Assembly: GCA_963971285.1 (NCBI GenBank)
Contig: OZ020251.1
Coordinates: 124,001 to 188,000 of the forward strand
DNA: 64,000 nucleotides
Direction: 5' to 3'
Source of the DNA: Astropecten irregularis
Taxonomy: Eukaryota > Echinodermata > Asteroidea > Paxillosida > Astropectinidae
Within the stretch, counting starts at the first letter, position 1, and the number at the start of each line of letters is the position of its first letter. The position numbers and the translations under genes are program-made. Below are positions 40,555-50,200 of this stretch, in pieces. Below the pieces are notes generated by a model that saw only the letters and a list, made by a program, of their open reading frames with translations, ran no database searches and was not told the DNA's origin.

Positions 40555-43478
40555 GATCGTGTTCAAAATAAAGAATTAGACTGCGCATGCGTGCTGCCAT
40601 ATATAATACACATACAGTGTAACCCGGTATTACATGATATATAAATCATTGCAGATTTCGCTATGCAGGGCGACTTCAGATTCAAAAATTCAGATATATT
40701 CTACACTGAAAATAAAAATACACGTGTAATTTTGTTTTTCCTGAATTTGCTCCAGAAATGAGCAGTCAGATTTCAAAGATCGTGTTCAAAATAAAGAATT
40801 GGACTGCGCATGCGTGCTGCCATATAAAATACACATACAGTGTAACCCGGTATTACATGATATGTACAACATTACAGATTTCGCTATGCAGGCCGTCTTC
40901 AGGCTCAAAAATTCAGATATATGATCTAGACTGAAAATAAAAAGACACGTGAAATTTTGTTTTCCCTGAGTTTGACCCAGAAATGAGCAGGCAGATTTCA
41001 AAGATCGTGTTCAAAATATAGGATTGGAAAGCGCGCTGTCATATATAATACACAGAAAGTGTTGAACGTCATAACATGATTTATAAATCATTGCAGATTT
41101 CGCTATGCAGGGCGACTTCGGGTTCAAAAATTCAGATATATGATCTTGACTGAAAATAAAAAGACACGTGAAAATTAGTTTTTCCTGAATTTGCCCCAGA
41201 AATGAGCAGGCAGATTTCAAAGATCGTGTTCAAAATAAAAAAATAGACTGCGTGCTGCCATATATAATACAAATACAGTGTAGAACGTCATAACATGATA
41301 TATAAATCATTGCAGATTTCGCTATGCAGGGCGACTTCGGGTTCAAAAATTCAGATATATGATCTTGACTAAAAATTAAAAGACACGTGTAATTTTGTTT
41401 TTCCTGAATTTGCTCCAGAAATGAGCAGGCAGATTTCAAAGATCGTGTTCAAAATAAAGAATTGGACTGCGCATGCGTGCTGCCATATAAAATACACATA
41501 CAGTGTAACCCGGTATTACATGATATGTAAAACATTACAGATTTCGCTATGCAGGCCGTCTTCAGGCTCAAAAATTCAGATATATGATCTAGACTGAAAA
41601 TAAAAAGACACGTGAAATTTTGTTTTCCCTGAGTTTGACCCAGAAATGAGCAGGCAGATTTAAAAGATCGTGTTCAAAATAAAGAAATTAGACTGCGCAT
41701 GCGTGCTGCCATATATAATACACATACAGTGTAACCCGGTATTACGTGATATGTAAAACATTACAGATTTCGCTATGCAGGCCGTCTTCAGGCTCAACAT
41801 TTCAGATATATGATCTACACTGAAAATAAAAAGACACGTGAAATTTTGTTTTCCCTGAGTTTGACCCAGAAATGAGCAGGCAGATTTCAAAGATCGTGTT
41901 CAAAATATAGGATTGGAAAGTGCGCTGTCATATATAATACACAGAAAGTGTTGAACGTCATAACATGATTTATAAATCATTGCAGATTTCGCTATGCAGG
42001 GCGACTTCGGGTTCAAAAATTCAGATATATGATCTTGACTGAAAATAAAAAGACACGTGAAATTTAGTTTTTCCTGAATTTGCCCCAGAAATGAGCAGGC
42101 AGATTTCAAAGATCGTGTTCAAAATAAAAAAAATAGACTGCGTGCTGCCATATATAATACAAATACAGTGTAGAACGTCATAACATGATATATAAATCAT
42201 TGCAGATTTCGCTATGCAGGCCGACTTCGGGTTCAAAAATTCAGATATATGATCTTGACTAAAAATTAAAAGACACGTGAAATTTTGTTTTTCCTGAATT
42301 TGTCCCAGAAATGAGCAGGCAGATTTCAAAGATCGTGTTCAAAATAAAAAAAATAGACTGCGTGCTGTCATATATAATACAAATACAGTGTTGAACGTCA
42401 TAACATGATTTATAAATCATTGCAGATTTCGCTATGCAGGGCGACTTCGGGTTCAAAAATTCAGATATATGATCTTGACTGAAAATAAAAAGACACGTGA
42501 AATTTTGTTTTTCCTGAATTTGCCCCAGAAATGAGCAGGCAGATTTAAAAGATCGTGTTCAAAATAAAGAATTAGACTGCGCATGCGTGCTGCCATATAT
42601 AATACACATACAGTGTAACCCGGTATTACATGATATATAAATCATTGCAGATTTCGCTATGCAGGGCGACTTCAGATTCAAAAATTCAGATATATGAACT
42701 ACACTGAAAATAAAAATACACGTGTAATTTTGTTTTTCCTGAATTTGCTCCAGAAATGAGCAGGCAGATTTCAAAGATCGTGTTCAAAATAAAGAATTGG
42801 ACTGCGCATGCGTGCTGCCATATAAAATACACATACAGTGTAACCCGGTATTACATGATATGTAAAACATTACAGATTTCGCTATGCAGGCCGTCTTCAG
42901 GCTCAAAAATTCAGATATATGATCTAGACTGAAAATAAAAAGACACGTGAAATTTTGTTTTCCCTGAGTTTGACCCAGAAATGAGCAGGCAGATTTAAAA
43001 GATCGTGTTCAAAATAAAAAAAATAGACTGCGTGCTGCCATATATAATACACATACAGTGTAACCCGGTATTACATGATATGTAAAACATTACAGATTTC
43101 GCTATGCAGGCCGTCTTCAGGCTCAAAATTTCAGATATATGATCTACACTGAAAATAAAAAGACACATGAAATTTTGTTTTCCCTGAGTTTGACCCAGAA
43201 ATGAGCAGGCAGATTTCAAAGATCGTGTTCAAAATATAGGATTGGAAAGCGCGCTGTCATATATAATACACAGAAAGTGTTGAACGTCATAACATGATTT
43301 ATAAATCATTGCAGATTTCGCTATGCAGGGCGACTTCGGGTTCAAAAATTCAGATATATGATCTTGACTGAAAATAAAAAGACACGTGAAATTTTGTTTT
43401 TCCTGAATTTGCCCCAGAAATGAGCAGGCAGATTTCAAAGATCGTGTTCAAAATAAAAAAAATAGACTGCGTGCTGCC

Positions 43479-43488
43479 ATATATAATA
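43479..43488. repeat. Target-site duplication, left copy
   Basis: ATATATAATA ends the interrupted class D monomer on the 3' side of the LINE and recurs at 47,199-47,208. Because it merges with the ATA/TAA tail of the element, its inner edge could be a few bases off. Confidence 0.75.
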
Positions 43489-43507
43489 ATAATAATAATA
43501 ATAATAA
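43489..43507 (-). repeat. LINE 3' terminal microsatellite, (TTA/ATT)n
   Basis: About six trinucleotide units follow the AATAAA on the minus strand. Short tandem repeats instead of poly(A) end many CR1/L2-like elements. The tail shares its sequence with the AATA end of the target, so annealing of tail and target could have helped priming. Confidence 0.85.
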
Positions 43508-43513
43508 TTTATT
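43508..43513 (-). promoter_or_regulatory. AATAAA hexamer at LINE 3' end
   Basis: On the minus strand this reads AATAAA directly before the trinucleotide tail. It matches a polyadenylation signal, but because the tail is not poly(A) its use is uncertain. Confidence 0.45.
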
Positions 43514-43793
43514 TTGTTAAAGACAGTTACACAACATGACGTCTCAACCGTCTGTACATATCATACACAAATATAAATATAAATATAAAAAGCATTATTC
43601 AGAGTAAAAAGACTAGAATTAAAAACATTGCCTTAAATACTATGCAAGAAAAAATGTTTACGACTTAAAAATACTTTAGCATTACACACTTCACATATAA
43701 ATCAATAACCATAAAAACCATGAAAAATTTAAATGTAGAAAAATAGGACCGCGATATAAGAAAACGCCCATAAAAAGTGTCAGTGGACTAGAA
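43508..43793 (-). other. LINE 3' untranslated region
   Basis: AT-rich region between the reverse transcriptase stop (TAA at 43,796-43,794) and the terminal microsatellite. It includes a short ATAAAT-type repeat around 43,569-43,590. No coding potential or RNA structure was recognised. Confidence 0.85.
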
Positions 43794-45923
43794 TTACTTA
43801 AAATACCGTCTAAAAAGATATGTTTTCAACTGGGATCTAAACTGAGTAAAACGTGCAAGCGACCTTAAGTTTGATGGAAGACTATTCCATAAGTGTGGTG
43901 CGGCCACACTAAGGGCACGATCACCGTACTGTTGACTTGGTGTCTTCCCATGAGACTTGAAAGAGAAGGGAACCAGCCTTACTCCACTACTACTCCTCGT
44001 TTGATAGGCAGGGGTTTCAACTTGAATAATTTCGGTGAGGTATCCTGGTGCAGACTCACTGCTGTGAATCAACTTAAAAATTATTCCTAGTAATTTGAAT
44101 TGAATCCGCTGTTCAACAGGGAGCCAATGGAGCTCTTTGAGAATGGGCATCATGCTTGCATGATGTTTCAGCTTCCTACGGACAACCAGCCTAGCAGCGG
44201 CATTCTGAATATGTTGTATTTTTTGGATCTTATAATGCGGGAGACCATGGAATAAGCTATTGCAATAATCCAGCCTTGATGTCACAAAACCATGTATCAA
44301 TTTCTCAGTGCTGGCTTGATCCAACAAACGCCGGATCTTACCAATACGCCACAGCGAGTGAGAAGCCTTGCTACACACACTTTTTATCTGCTCATCCATG
44401 ACACCAGCCGAGTCCAACATCACCCCCAGGTCACGGACTGTAGCCGATGGTGGAACATGCACCTCACCGACTCTAACATCACCTGTGACAACCCGCATTT
44501 CCTTGGTTCTTGACGAGAACCTGATAATTTCGGTCTTCTCATCATTGAGAGCGAGTAGATTTAACCGCATCCAATGACGAATCTCGTCAATGCAGGCCTC
44601 AATACGACCAGTTGTGCTGGAGTCCGTACGGGAGTCACAGGCGACATAGAGCTGGGAGTCATCAGCATAGAACACCGCATTAAGACCGTGGCGAGTAACG
44701 ATGTCCTCAACTGGTGTCATGTACAGTGTGAACAGGACTGGTCCGAGGACCGATCCCTGGGGAACACCGAATTCAAGTGTATGGTCCCTCGACACCATCG
44801 ATTGCACTGACACTCTCTGGGTTCTTCCTAGCAGGAAGGATTTGAACCAATCATAGGCCTTATCACAAATGCCAAAACGGGTACGCAATCTGTTCATGAG
44901 AGTATCGTGATCGATAGTGTCGAAGGCTGCCGAGAGATCAAGCAACACCAATATAACATCATGCTGCCTATCAAGAGCGAGCAAAACATCATTAAGGACT
45001 CTAAGGAGTGCAGTCTCGGTGCTGTGCCCCTCCCGATAGGCTGACTGAAGCTTGCCATATAGGCCATTTACAGACAGGTACTGATTCAACCGTGTTAAGC
45101 AGCATTTTTCAAGAAATTTATCTAGAAAACTACATGTTGACACCGGACGGTAATTGTTCAATGTGTTAGGGTCCAATCCACGTTTCTTCAACAAGGGTCG
45201 AACGATGGCAGATTTACACCCATCTGGGAAAATCCCAGACTCAAATGAAGCATTCACGATACGCAAGAGTACAGGTGCCAATTCAACACAGCAATCCTTG
45301 ATTAATTGGGTTGGCATAGGATCCAACTCGCAAGTCTTTGCCGGCATTTTCCGAACAAGAGCTGTGACCTCATCCAATGAAAGGGGACGAAGAGCTGTGA
45401 GCTCGACAGGAGGTGAGATTGAAGCAACAGTAGTAATGACGTCATTGTCGTTGCTCAACAGCTTCCCTCGAATTGCAACAACTTTTTCAGCGAAAAAGTT
45501 TGCAAATATCTCCGGTAGTTGGGGGATTTCAAAATTGTTCGGAAGAATGTTGGCTGAAGCCTTCTTTGAACCCGAGATGGTATCAACGATGCCGAAAAGT
45601 TCCTTCGTGTTAGCTGCCTCAATTCGATTGCTATGAAATGATGCTTTTTTGGCTTCGAGAAGTTTGTTATACTTTGTCCGCGCAGCCTTGAACATCTGTC
45701 GATGAATCTCCAATTTGGAGCCTAACCATTGGCGTTCTAGCTTCCTCAGTGACCATCGCTCAGAGAGAAGATCAGCTGAAAACCACTCTGCTCGTGGTTT
45801 GTCAATCAAAGTCTTCTTTTGAATAGGAGCATGGGTATTCATCAAGCTGGTCAATTCCATCTTGTAGGCATCCACAAGGCAATTGACATCAACTGTCGAC
45901 TCCATCTGCTTGACAGAACACAA
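43794..45923 (-). CDS. LINE ORF2, reverse transcriptase part (709 codons)
   Basis: Reverse transcriptase that would copy element RNA into DNA at the nicked target. Counting from the TTG at 45,923, residues ~45-120 form a basic linker. NYRPVS lies at 257-262, QSAYREGHSTETALL at 293-307, motif A LDLSAAFDTIDH at 328-339 (catalytic Asp329), GVPQGSVLGP at 386-395, and YADD at 419-422 (Asp421 and Asp422). The catalytic aspartates are therefore present. The C-terminal ~160 residues carry the L2/CR1-type tail (LDYCNSL at 551-557, LHWLPVEQRI at 598-607, AAPHLWNSLP at 674-683). The frame is also open upstream of the TTG and overlaps the end of the endonuclease frame, so it is really the second part of one ORF2 broken by a frameshift near 45,950-45,960. 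No premature stop is seen inside. Confidence 0.93.
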   Translation of the reverse strand: MCSVKQMESTVDVNCLVDAYKMELTSLMNTHAPIQKKTLIDKPRAEWFSADLLSERWSLRKLERQWLGSKLEIHRQMFKAARTKYNKLLEAKKASFHSNRIEAANTKELFGIVDTISGSKKASANILPNNFEIPQLPEIFANFFAEKVVAIRGKLLSNDNDVITTVASISPPVELTALRPLSLDEVTALVRKMPAKTCELDPMPTQLIKDCCVELAPVLLRIVNASFESGIFPDGCKSAIVRPLLKKRGLDPNTLNNYRPVSTCSFLDKFLEKCCLTRLNQYLSVNGLYGKLQSAYREGHSTETALLRVLNDVLLALDRQHDVILVLLDLSAAFDTIDHDTLMNRLRTRFGICDKAYDWFKSFLLGRTQRVSVQSMVSRDHTLEFGVPQGSVLGPVLFTLYMTPVEDIVTRHGLNAVFYADDSQLYVACDSRTDSSTTGRIEACIDEIRHWMRLNLLALNDEKTEIIRFSSRTKEMRVVTGDVRVGEVHVPPSATVRDLGVMLDSAGVMDEQIKSVCSKASHSLWRIGKIRRLLDQASTEKLIHGFVTSRLDYCNSLFHGLPHYKIQKIQHIQNAAARLVVRRKLKHHASMMPILKELHWLPVEQRIQFKLLGIIFKLIHSSESAPGYLTEIIQVETPAYQTRSSSGVRLVPFSFKSHGKTPSQQYGDRALSVAAPHLWNSLPSNLRSLARFTQFRSQLKTYLFRRYFK

Positions 45924-45948
45924 TACCGAGGCTTTCAGGGCGACTGCA

Positions 45949-45962
45949 TTAATTTTCTTTCA
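45949..45962 (-). other. Frameshift separating endonuclease and RT frames
   Basis: The endonuclease frame stops in an A-rich run (AAAGAAAATTAATG on the minus strand), while the RT frame is already open across the same bases. The two frames differ by one base. In related elements endonuclease and RT are one polypeptide, so a one-base insertion or deletion here is the simplest explanation. This copy is then unlikely to be autonomous. Confidence 0.8.
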
Positions 45963-47061
45963 GAACGCGATGTTCTCTGGTTACTTTCAATGGACGGGGG
46001 CGGTGAATCATGGATGAGAAGTGAACAGCGTAATGATCTGAAGGCATTGTATGGTCTATCACAAAGTTGCCGAGCCAGGATTCAGAGATACGCGTCAGAA
46101 CCAAGTCCAGTGTGTGACCTTTTATATGTGTACTCCCAACAACGTGTTGAGCTAAGCCCAGCGATGAAATAAGTTCGTTAAATTGTCGGGCTTCCGAACA
46201 CTCTGCTTTGTTCACATGAATGTTAAAGTCACCCATAATCATTAAGTGACCAGACGATACTATCAGGCTCTCCATGAGCTCACCAAATTCTGATATAAAT
46301 GTGGGGAAAGTTACTTGATGTTTATCAGAATAGGGCGGTCTGTAGACAGTCAGAGCACGAATCATAATGCTGCCAACATGAATAGTTGCATCCAATACTT
46401 CCATTGATTTGAAAGGGTCACAAGTATTACGCTTGACCTTCAAATTGTTTCTGAATATGAGGGCCAAGCCTCCACCTCGGCGTTTATAGCGTGGAACATG
46501 TAATATACTAAATCCGTCTATAGAAGAAGAAAAGTCCGCATCTAGAAGGACACCATTCTTCTCACAAATCCATGATTCAGTCAGCATAAACACGTCCGTT
46601 GTATTAGCCATAATGGACGCTGTTAAGGCACCGATTTTCCCATTCATCGAGCGTGCATTCCACAGGGAGAAATTGAGGCACTGTTCGAGGTTATGTAATG
46701 GCTGATAGAGAATCGTAACACGTGAAGATATACGCCGTACCATTTGCTGAGATTGCTGTCTACGATCAAAAATGTCAATTACAGGTTTGATTCGATGTTG
46801 AAATTTGGAGTAACCTCCTCGCTTACCCCGAGGTCTCTTCCATCTGGATGGCCTTTTCGTCCTTTGCGGAACGACAAGAGCAGAATAGTCCAGTTCAAGA
46901 CCAGTCAAACAAGGTGCTGCTTCACGCAACTTCAGCAGATCATGGCGTCCATATTGAATTCCCACGACCATGACTTGGCTGGTGTCAGCAATTATAGGTG
47001 GCCAAATATCCCGACTGAGCACCACAAAAGAAACTCCAATGATCAAGCACTGTGGCAGCAT
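45949..47061 (-). CDS. LINE ORF2, APE-type endonuclease part (370 codons from ATG)
   Basis: Endonuclease that would nick the target to prime reverse transcription. The first ATG of the frame is at 47,061. The frame is open back to a TAG at 47,178-47,176, giving 405 codons if a GTG at 47,166 is used. In 405-residue numbering a basic segment (KRPSRWKRPRGKRGG) lies at 104-118. Endonuclease motifs then follow: WNARS with Asn170, LTESW with Glu197, RRGGGLA at 229-235, YRPP at 275-278, GDFNIH with Asp313 and Asn315, and PSDH with Asp377 and His378. These are the active-site residues expected of exonuclease III/APE-like LINE nucleases. The frame ends in TAA at 45,951-45,949, in the middle of the linker leading to the reverse transcriptase. 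Confidence 0.92.
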   Translation of the reverse strand: MLPQCLIIGVSFVVLSRDIWPPIIADTSQVMVVGIQYGRHDLLKLREAAPCLTGLELDYSALVVPQRTKRPSRWKRPRGKRGGYSKFQHRIKPVIDIFDRRQQSQQMVRRISSRVTILYQPLHNLEQCLNFSLWNARSMNGKIGALTASIMANTTDVFMLTESWICEKNGVLLDADFSSSIDGFSILHVPRYKRRGGGLALIFRNNLKVKRNTCDPFKSMEVLDATIHVGSIMIRALTVYRPPYSDKHQVTFPTFISEFGELMESLIVSSGHLMIMGDFNIHVNKAECSEARQFNELISSLGLAQHVVGSTHIKGHTLDLVLTRISESWLGNFVIDHTMPSDHYAVHFSSMIHRPRPLKVTREHRVLKEN

Positions 47062-47180
47062 TACTCCACGACTAGTTAAGATAAAAATTACATGTAAGAG
47101 TAGATCTACAATGGATAAAAACAGATAAATCTGGAGAGCCAGTTTGATGTGGGAGGCAGCTAGCACGAGCGCCGTCTACC
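47062..47180 (-). other. LINE 5' leader
   Basis: About 119 bp between the apparent 5' end (starting GGTAGACGGCGCTCGTGC on the minus strand) and the first ATG. It is GC-richer than the flanking satellite. It is too short to say whether this is the natural 5' end or a truncation point. Confidence 0.6.
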
Positions 47181-47230
47181 ATGACGTTCAACACTTTAAT
47201 ATATAATACAAATACAGTGTTGAACGTCAT
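47181..47230. repeat. 15-bp inverted repeat at LINE 5' junction
   Basis: ATGACGTTCAACACT at 47,181-47,195 is the exact reverse complement of the satellite AGTGTTGAACGTCAT at 47,216-47,230. Between the arms lie TTA, the target-site duplication and CAAATAC. The left arm is in neither the satellite orientation nor, apparently, the LINE, so it looks like a snippet of the target copied in reverse during insertion. Confidence 0.8.
47199..47208. repeat. Target-site duplication, right copy
   Basis: ATATATAATA, identical to 43,479-43,488. The interrupted monomer continues immediately with CAAATACAGTGTTGAACG, as in intact class D monomers such as the one near 42,340. Confidence 0.75.
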
Positions 47231-50200
47231 AACATGATTTATAAATCATTGCAGATTTCGCTATGCAGGGCGACTTCGGGTTCAAAAATTCAGATATATG
47301 ATCTTGACTGAAAATAAAAAGACACGTGAAATTTTGTTTTTCCTGAATTTGCCCCAGAAATGAGCAGGCAGATTTAAAAGATCGTGTTCAAAATAAAGAA
47401 TTAGACTGCGCATGCGTGCTGCCATATATAATACACATACAGTGTAACCCGGTATTACATGATATATAAATCATTGCAGATTTCGCTATGCAGGGCGACT
47501 TCAGATTCAAAAATTCAGATATATGATCTACACTGAAAATAAAAATACACGTGTAATTTTGTTTTTCCTGAATTTGCTCCAGAAATGAGCAGGCAGATTT
47601 CAAAGATCGTGTTCAAAATAAAGAATTGGACTGCGCATGCGTGCTGCCATATAAAATACACATACAGTGTAACCCGGTATTACATGATATGTAAAACATT
47701 ACAGATTTCGCTATGCAGGCCGTCTTCAGGCTCAAAAATTCAGATATATGATCTAGACTGAAAATAAAAAGACACGTGAAATTTTGTTTTCCCTGAGTTT
47801 GACCCAGAAATGAGCAGGCAGATTTAAAAGATCGTGTTCAAAATAAAGAATTAGACTGCGCATGCGTGCTGCCATATATAATACACATACAGTGTAACCC
47901 GGTATTACGTGATATGTAAAACATTACAGATTTCGCTATGCAGGCCGTCTTCAGGCTCAAAATTTCAGATATATGATCTAGACTGAAAATAAAAAGACAC
48001 ATGAAATTTTGTTTTCCCTGAGTTTGACCCAGAAATGAGCAGGCAGATTTCAAAGATCGTGTTCAAAATATAGGATTGGAAAGCGCGCTGTCATATATAA
48101 TACACAGAAAGTGTTGAACGTCATAACATGATATATAAATCATTGCAGATTTCGCTATGCAGGGCGACTTCAGATTCAAAAATTCAGATATATGATCTAC
48201 ACTGAAAATAAAAATACACGTGTAATTTTGTTTTTCCTGAATTTGCTCCAGAAATGAGCAGGCAGATTTCAAAGATCGTGTTCAAAATAAAAGAAATAGA
48301 CTGCGTGCTGCCATATATAATACAAATACAGTGTAGAACGTCATAACATGATTTATAAATCATTGCAGATTTCGCTATGCAGGGCGACTTCGGGTTCAAA
48401 AATTCAGATATATGATCTACACTGAAAATAAAAATACACGTGTAATTTTGTTTTTCCTGAATTTGCTCCAGAAATGAGCAGGCAGATTTAAAAGATCGTG
48501 TTCAAAATAAAGAATTAGACTGCGTGCTGTCATATATAATACAAATACAGTGTAGAACGTCATAACATGATATATAAATCATTGCAGATTTCGCTATGCA
48601 GGGCGACTTCAGATTCAAAAATTCAGATATATGATCTACACTGAAAATAAAAATACACGTGTAATTTTGTTTTTCCTGAATTTGCTCCAGAAATGAGCAG
48701 GCAGATTTCAAAGATCGTGTTCAAAATAAAGAATTGGACTGCGCATGCGTGCTGCCATATAAAATACACATACAATGTAACCCGGTATTACATGATATGT
48801 AAAACATTACAGATTTCGCTATGCAGGCCGTCTTCAGGCTCAAAAATTCAGATATATGATCTAGACTGAAAATAAAAAGACACGTGAAATTTTGTTTTCC
48901 CTGAGTTTGACCCAGAAATGAGCAGGCAGATTTCAAAGATCGTGTTCAGAATATAGGATTGGAAAGCGCGCTGTCATATATAATACACATAAAGTGTTGA
49001 ACGTCATAACATGATTTATAAATCATTGCAGATTTCGCTATGCAGGGCGACTTCGGGTTCAAAAATTCAGATATATGATCTTAACTGAAAATAAAAAGAC
49101 ACGTGAAATTTTGTTTTTCCTGAATTTGCCCCAGAAATGAGCAGGCAGATTTAAAAGATCGTGTTCAAAATAAAGAATTAGACTGCGCATGCGTGCTGCC
49201 ATATATAATACACATACAGTGTAACCCGGTATTACATGATATGTAAAACATTACAGATTTCGCTATGCAGGCCGTCTTCAGGCTCAAAAATTCAGATATA
49301 TGATCTAGACTGAAAATGAAAAGACACGTGAAATTTTGTTTTCCCTGAGTTTGACCCAGAAATGAGCAGGCAGATTTCAAAAATCGTGTTCAAAATATAG
49401 GATTGGAAAGCGCGCTGTCATATATAATACACATAAAGTGTTGAACGTCATAACATGATTTATAAATCATTGCAGATTTCGCTATGCAGGGCGACTTCGG
49501 GTTCAAAAATTCAGATATATGATCTTGACTGAAAATAAAAAGACACGTGAAATTTTGTTTTTCCTGAATTTGCCCCAGAAATGAGCAGCCAGATTTCAAA
49601 GATCGTGTTCAAAATAAAGAATTAGACTGCGTGCTGTCATATATAATACACATACAGAGTAGAACGTCATAACATGATATATAAATCATTGCAGATTTCG
49701 CTATGCAGGGCGACTTCAGATTCAAAAATTCAGACATATGATCTACACTGAAAATAAAAATACACGTCTAATTTTTTTTTTCCTGAATTTGCCCCAGAAA
49801 TGAGCAGGCAGATTTAAAAGATCGTGTTCAAAATAAAGAATTAGACTGCGCATGCGTGCTGCCATATATAATACACATACAGTGTAACCCGGTATTACAT
49901 GATATGTAAAACATTACAGATTTCGCTATGCAGGCCGTCTTCAGGCTCAAAAATTCAGATATATGATCTTGACTGAAAATAAAAAGACACGTGAAATTTT
50001 GTTTTCCCTGAGTTTGACCCAGAAATGAGCAGGCAGATTTCAAAGATCGTGTTCAAAATATAGGATTGGAAAGCGCGCTGTCATATATAATAAACATTAA
50101 GTGTTGAACGTCATAACATGATTTATAAATCATTGCAGATTTCGCTATGCAGGGCGACTTCGGGTTCAAAAATTCAGATATATGATCTTGACTGAAAATA

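Larger units (their letters stand above)
1..43478. repeat. Satellite array, left arm (219-225 bp monomers)
   Basis: Head-to-tail tandem repeat with no gene in it. Nearly every monomer carries the phase marker GATCGTGTTCAAAAT, spaced 219 bp (classes A, B, D) or 225 bp (class C), giving roughly 197 monomers. Conserved blocks in each unit include GATTTCGCTATGCAGG, CACGTG and GAAATGAGCAGGCAGATTT. Classes differ mainly in the 5' half of the unit and copies of one class are almost identical, which indicates concerted evolution. The base composition is AT-rich. Classes follow each other in changing order and are grouped in nested higher-order repeats, listed separately. Whether this is centromeric cannot be judged from sequence alone. 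Confidence 0.97.
43489..47180 (-). mobile_element. Non-LTR retrotransposon (LINE), L2/CR1-like, single insertion
   Basis: About 3.7 kb on the minus strand. In element order it has a short leader (47,180-47,062), a frame with an APE-type endonuclease, a reverse transcriptase frame, a ~285-bp 3' UTR, AATAAA and a trinucleotide tail. The RT has FYADDSQLY and GVPQGSVLGP, with a C-terminal part (LDYCNSLFHGLP, ELHWLPVEQRI, AAPHLWNSLP) typical of L2/CR1-clade elements. There is no separate ORF1 (nucleic-acid-binding protein), so the copy is either 5'-truncated or of a single-ORF type. Both sides are satellite, and no second copy exists in the window. Removing it together with one copy of the target-site duplication leaves a normal class D monomer. 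Confidence 0.95.

Noticed and set aside
1..43478. About 200 small minus-strand open frames of 69-71 codons (and 76-102-codon variants) as protein genes
   Set aside because: They are the same frame repeated in each satellite monomer, begin with TTG rather than ATG, and the longer forms arise where class D indels shift phase. There is no promoter or known domain.
43893..47079. Plus-strand open frames of 65-160 codons over the LINE
   Set aside because: They are shadows of the endonuclease and reverse transcriptase frames on the other strand and show no domain of their own.
43489..47180. LTR retrotransposon or endogenous virus
   Set aside because: No long terminal repeats, gag, protease or integrase. 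The endonuclease is APE-type and the RT is of LINE type.
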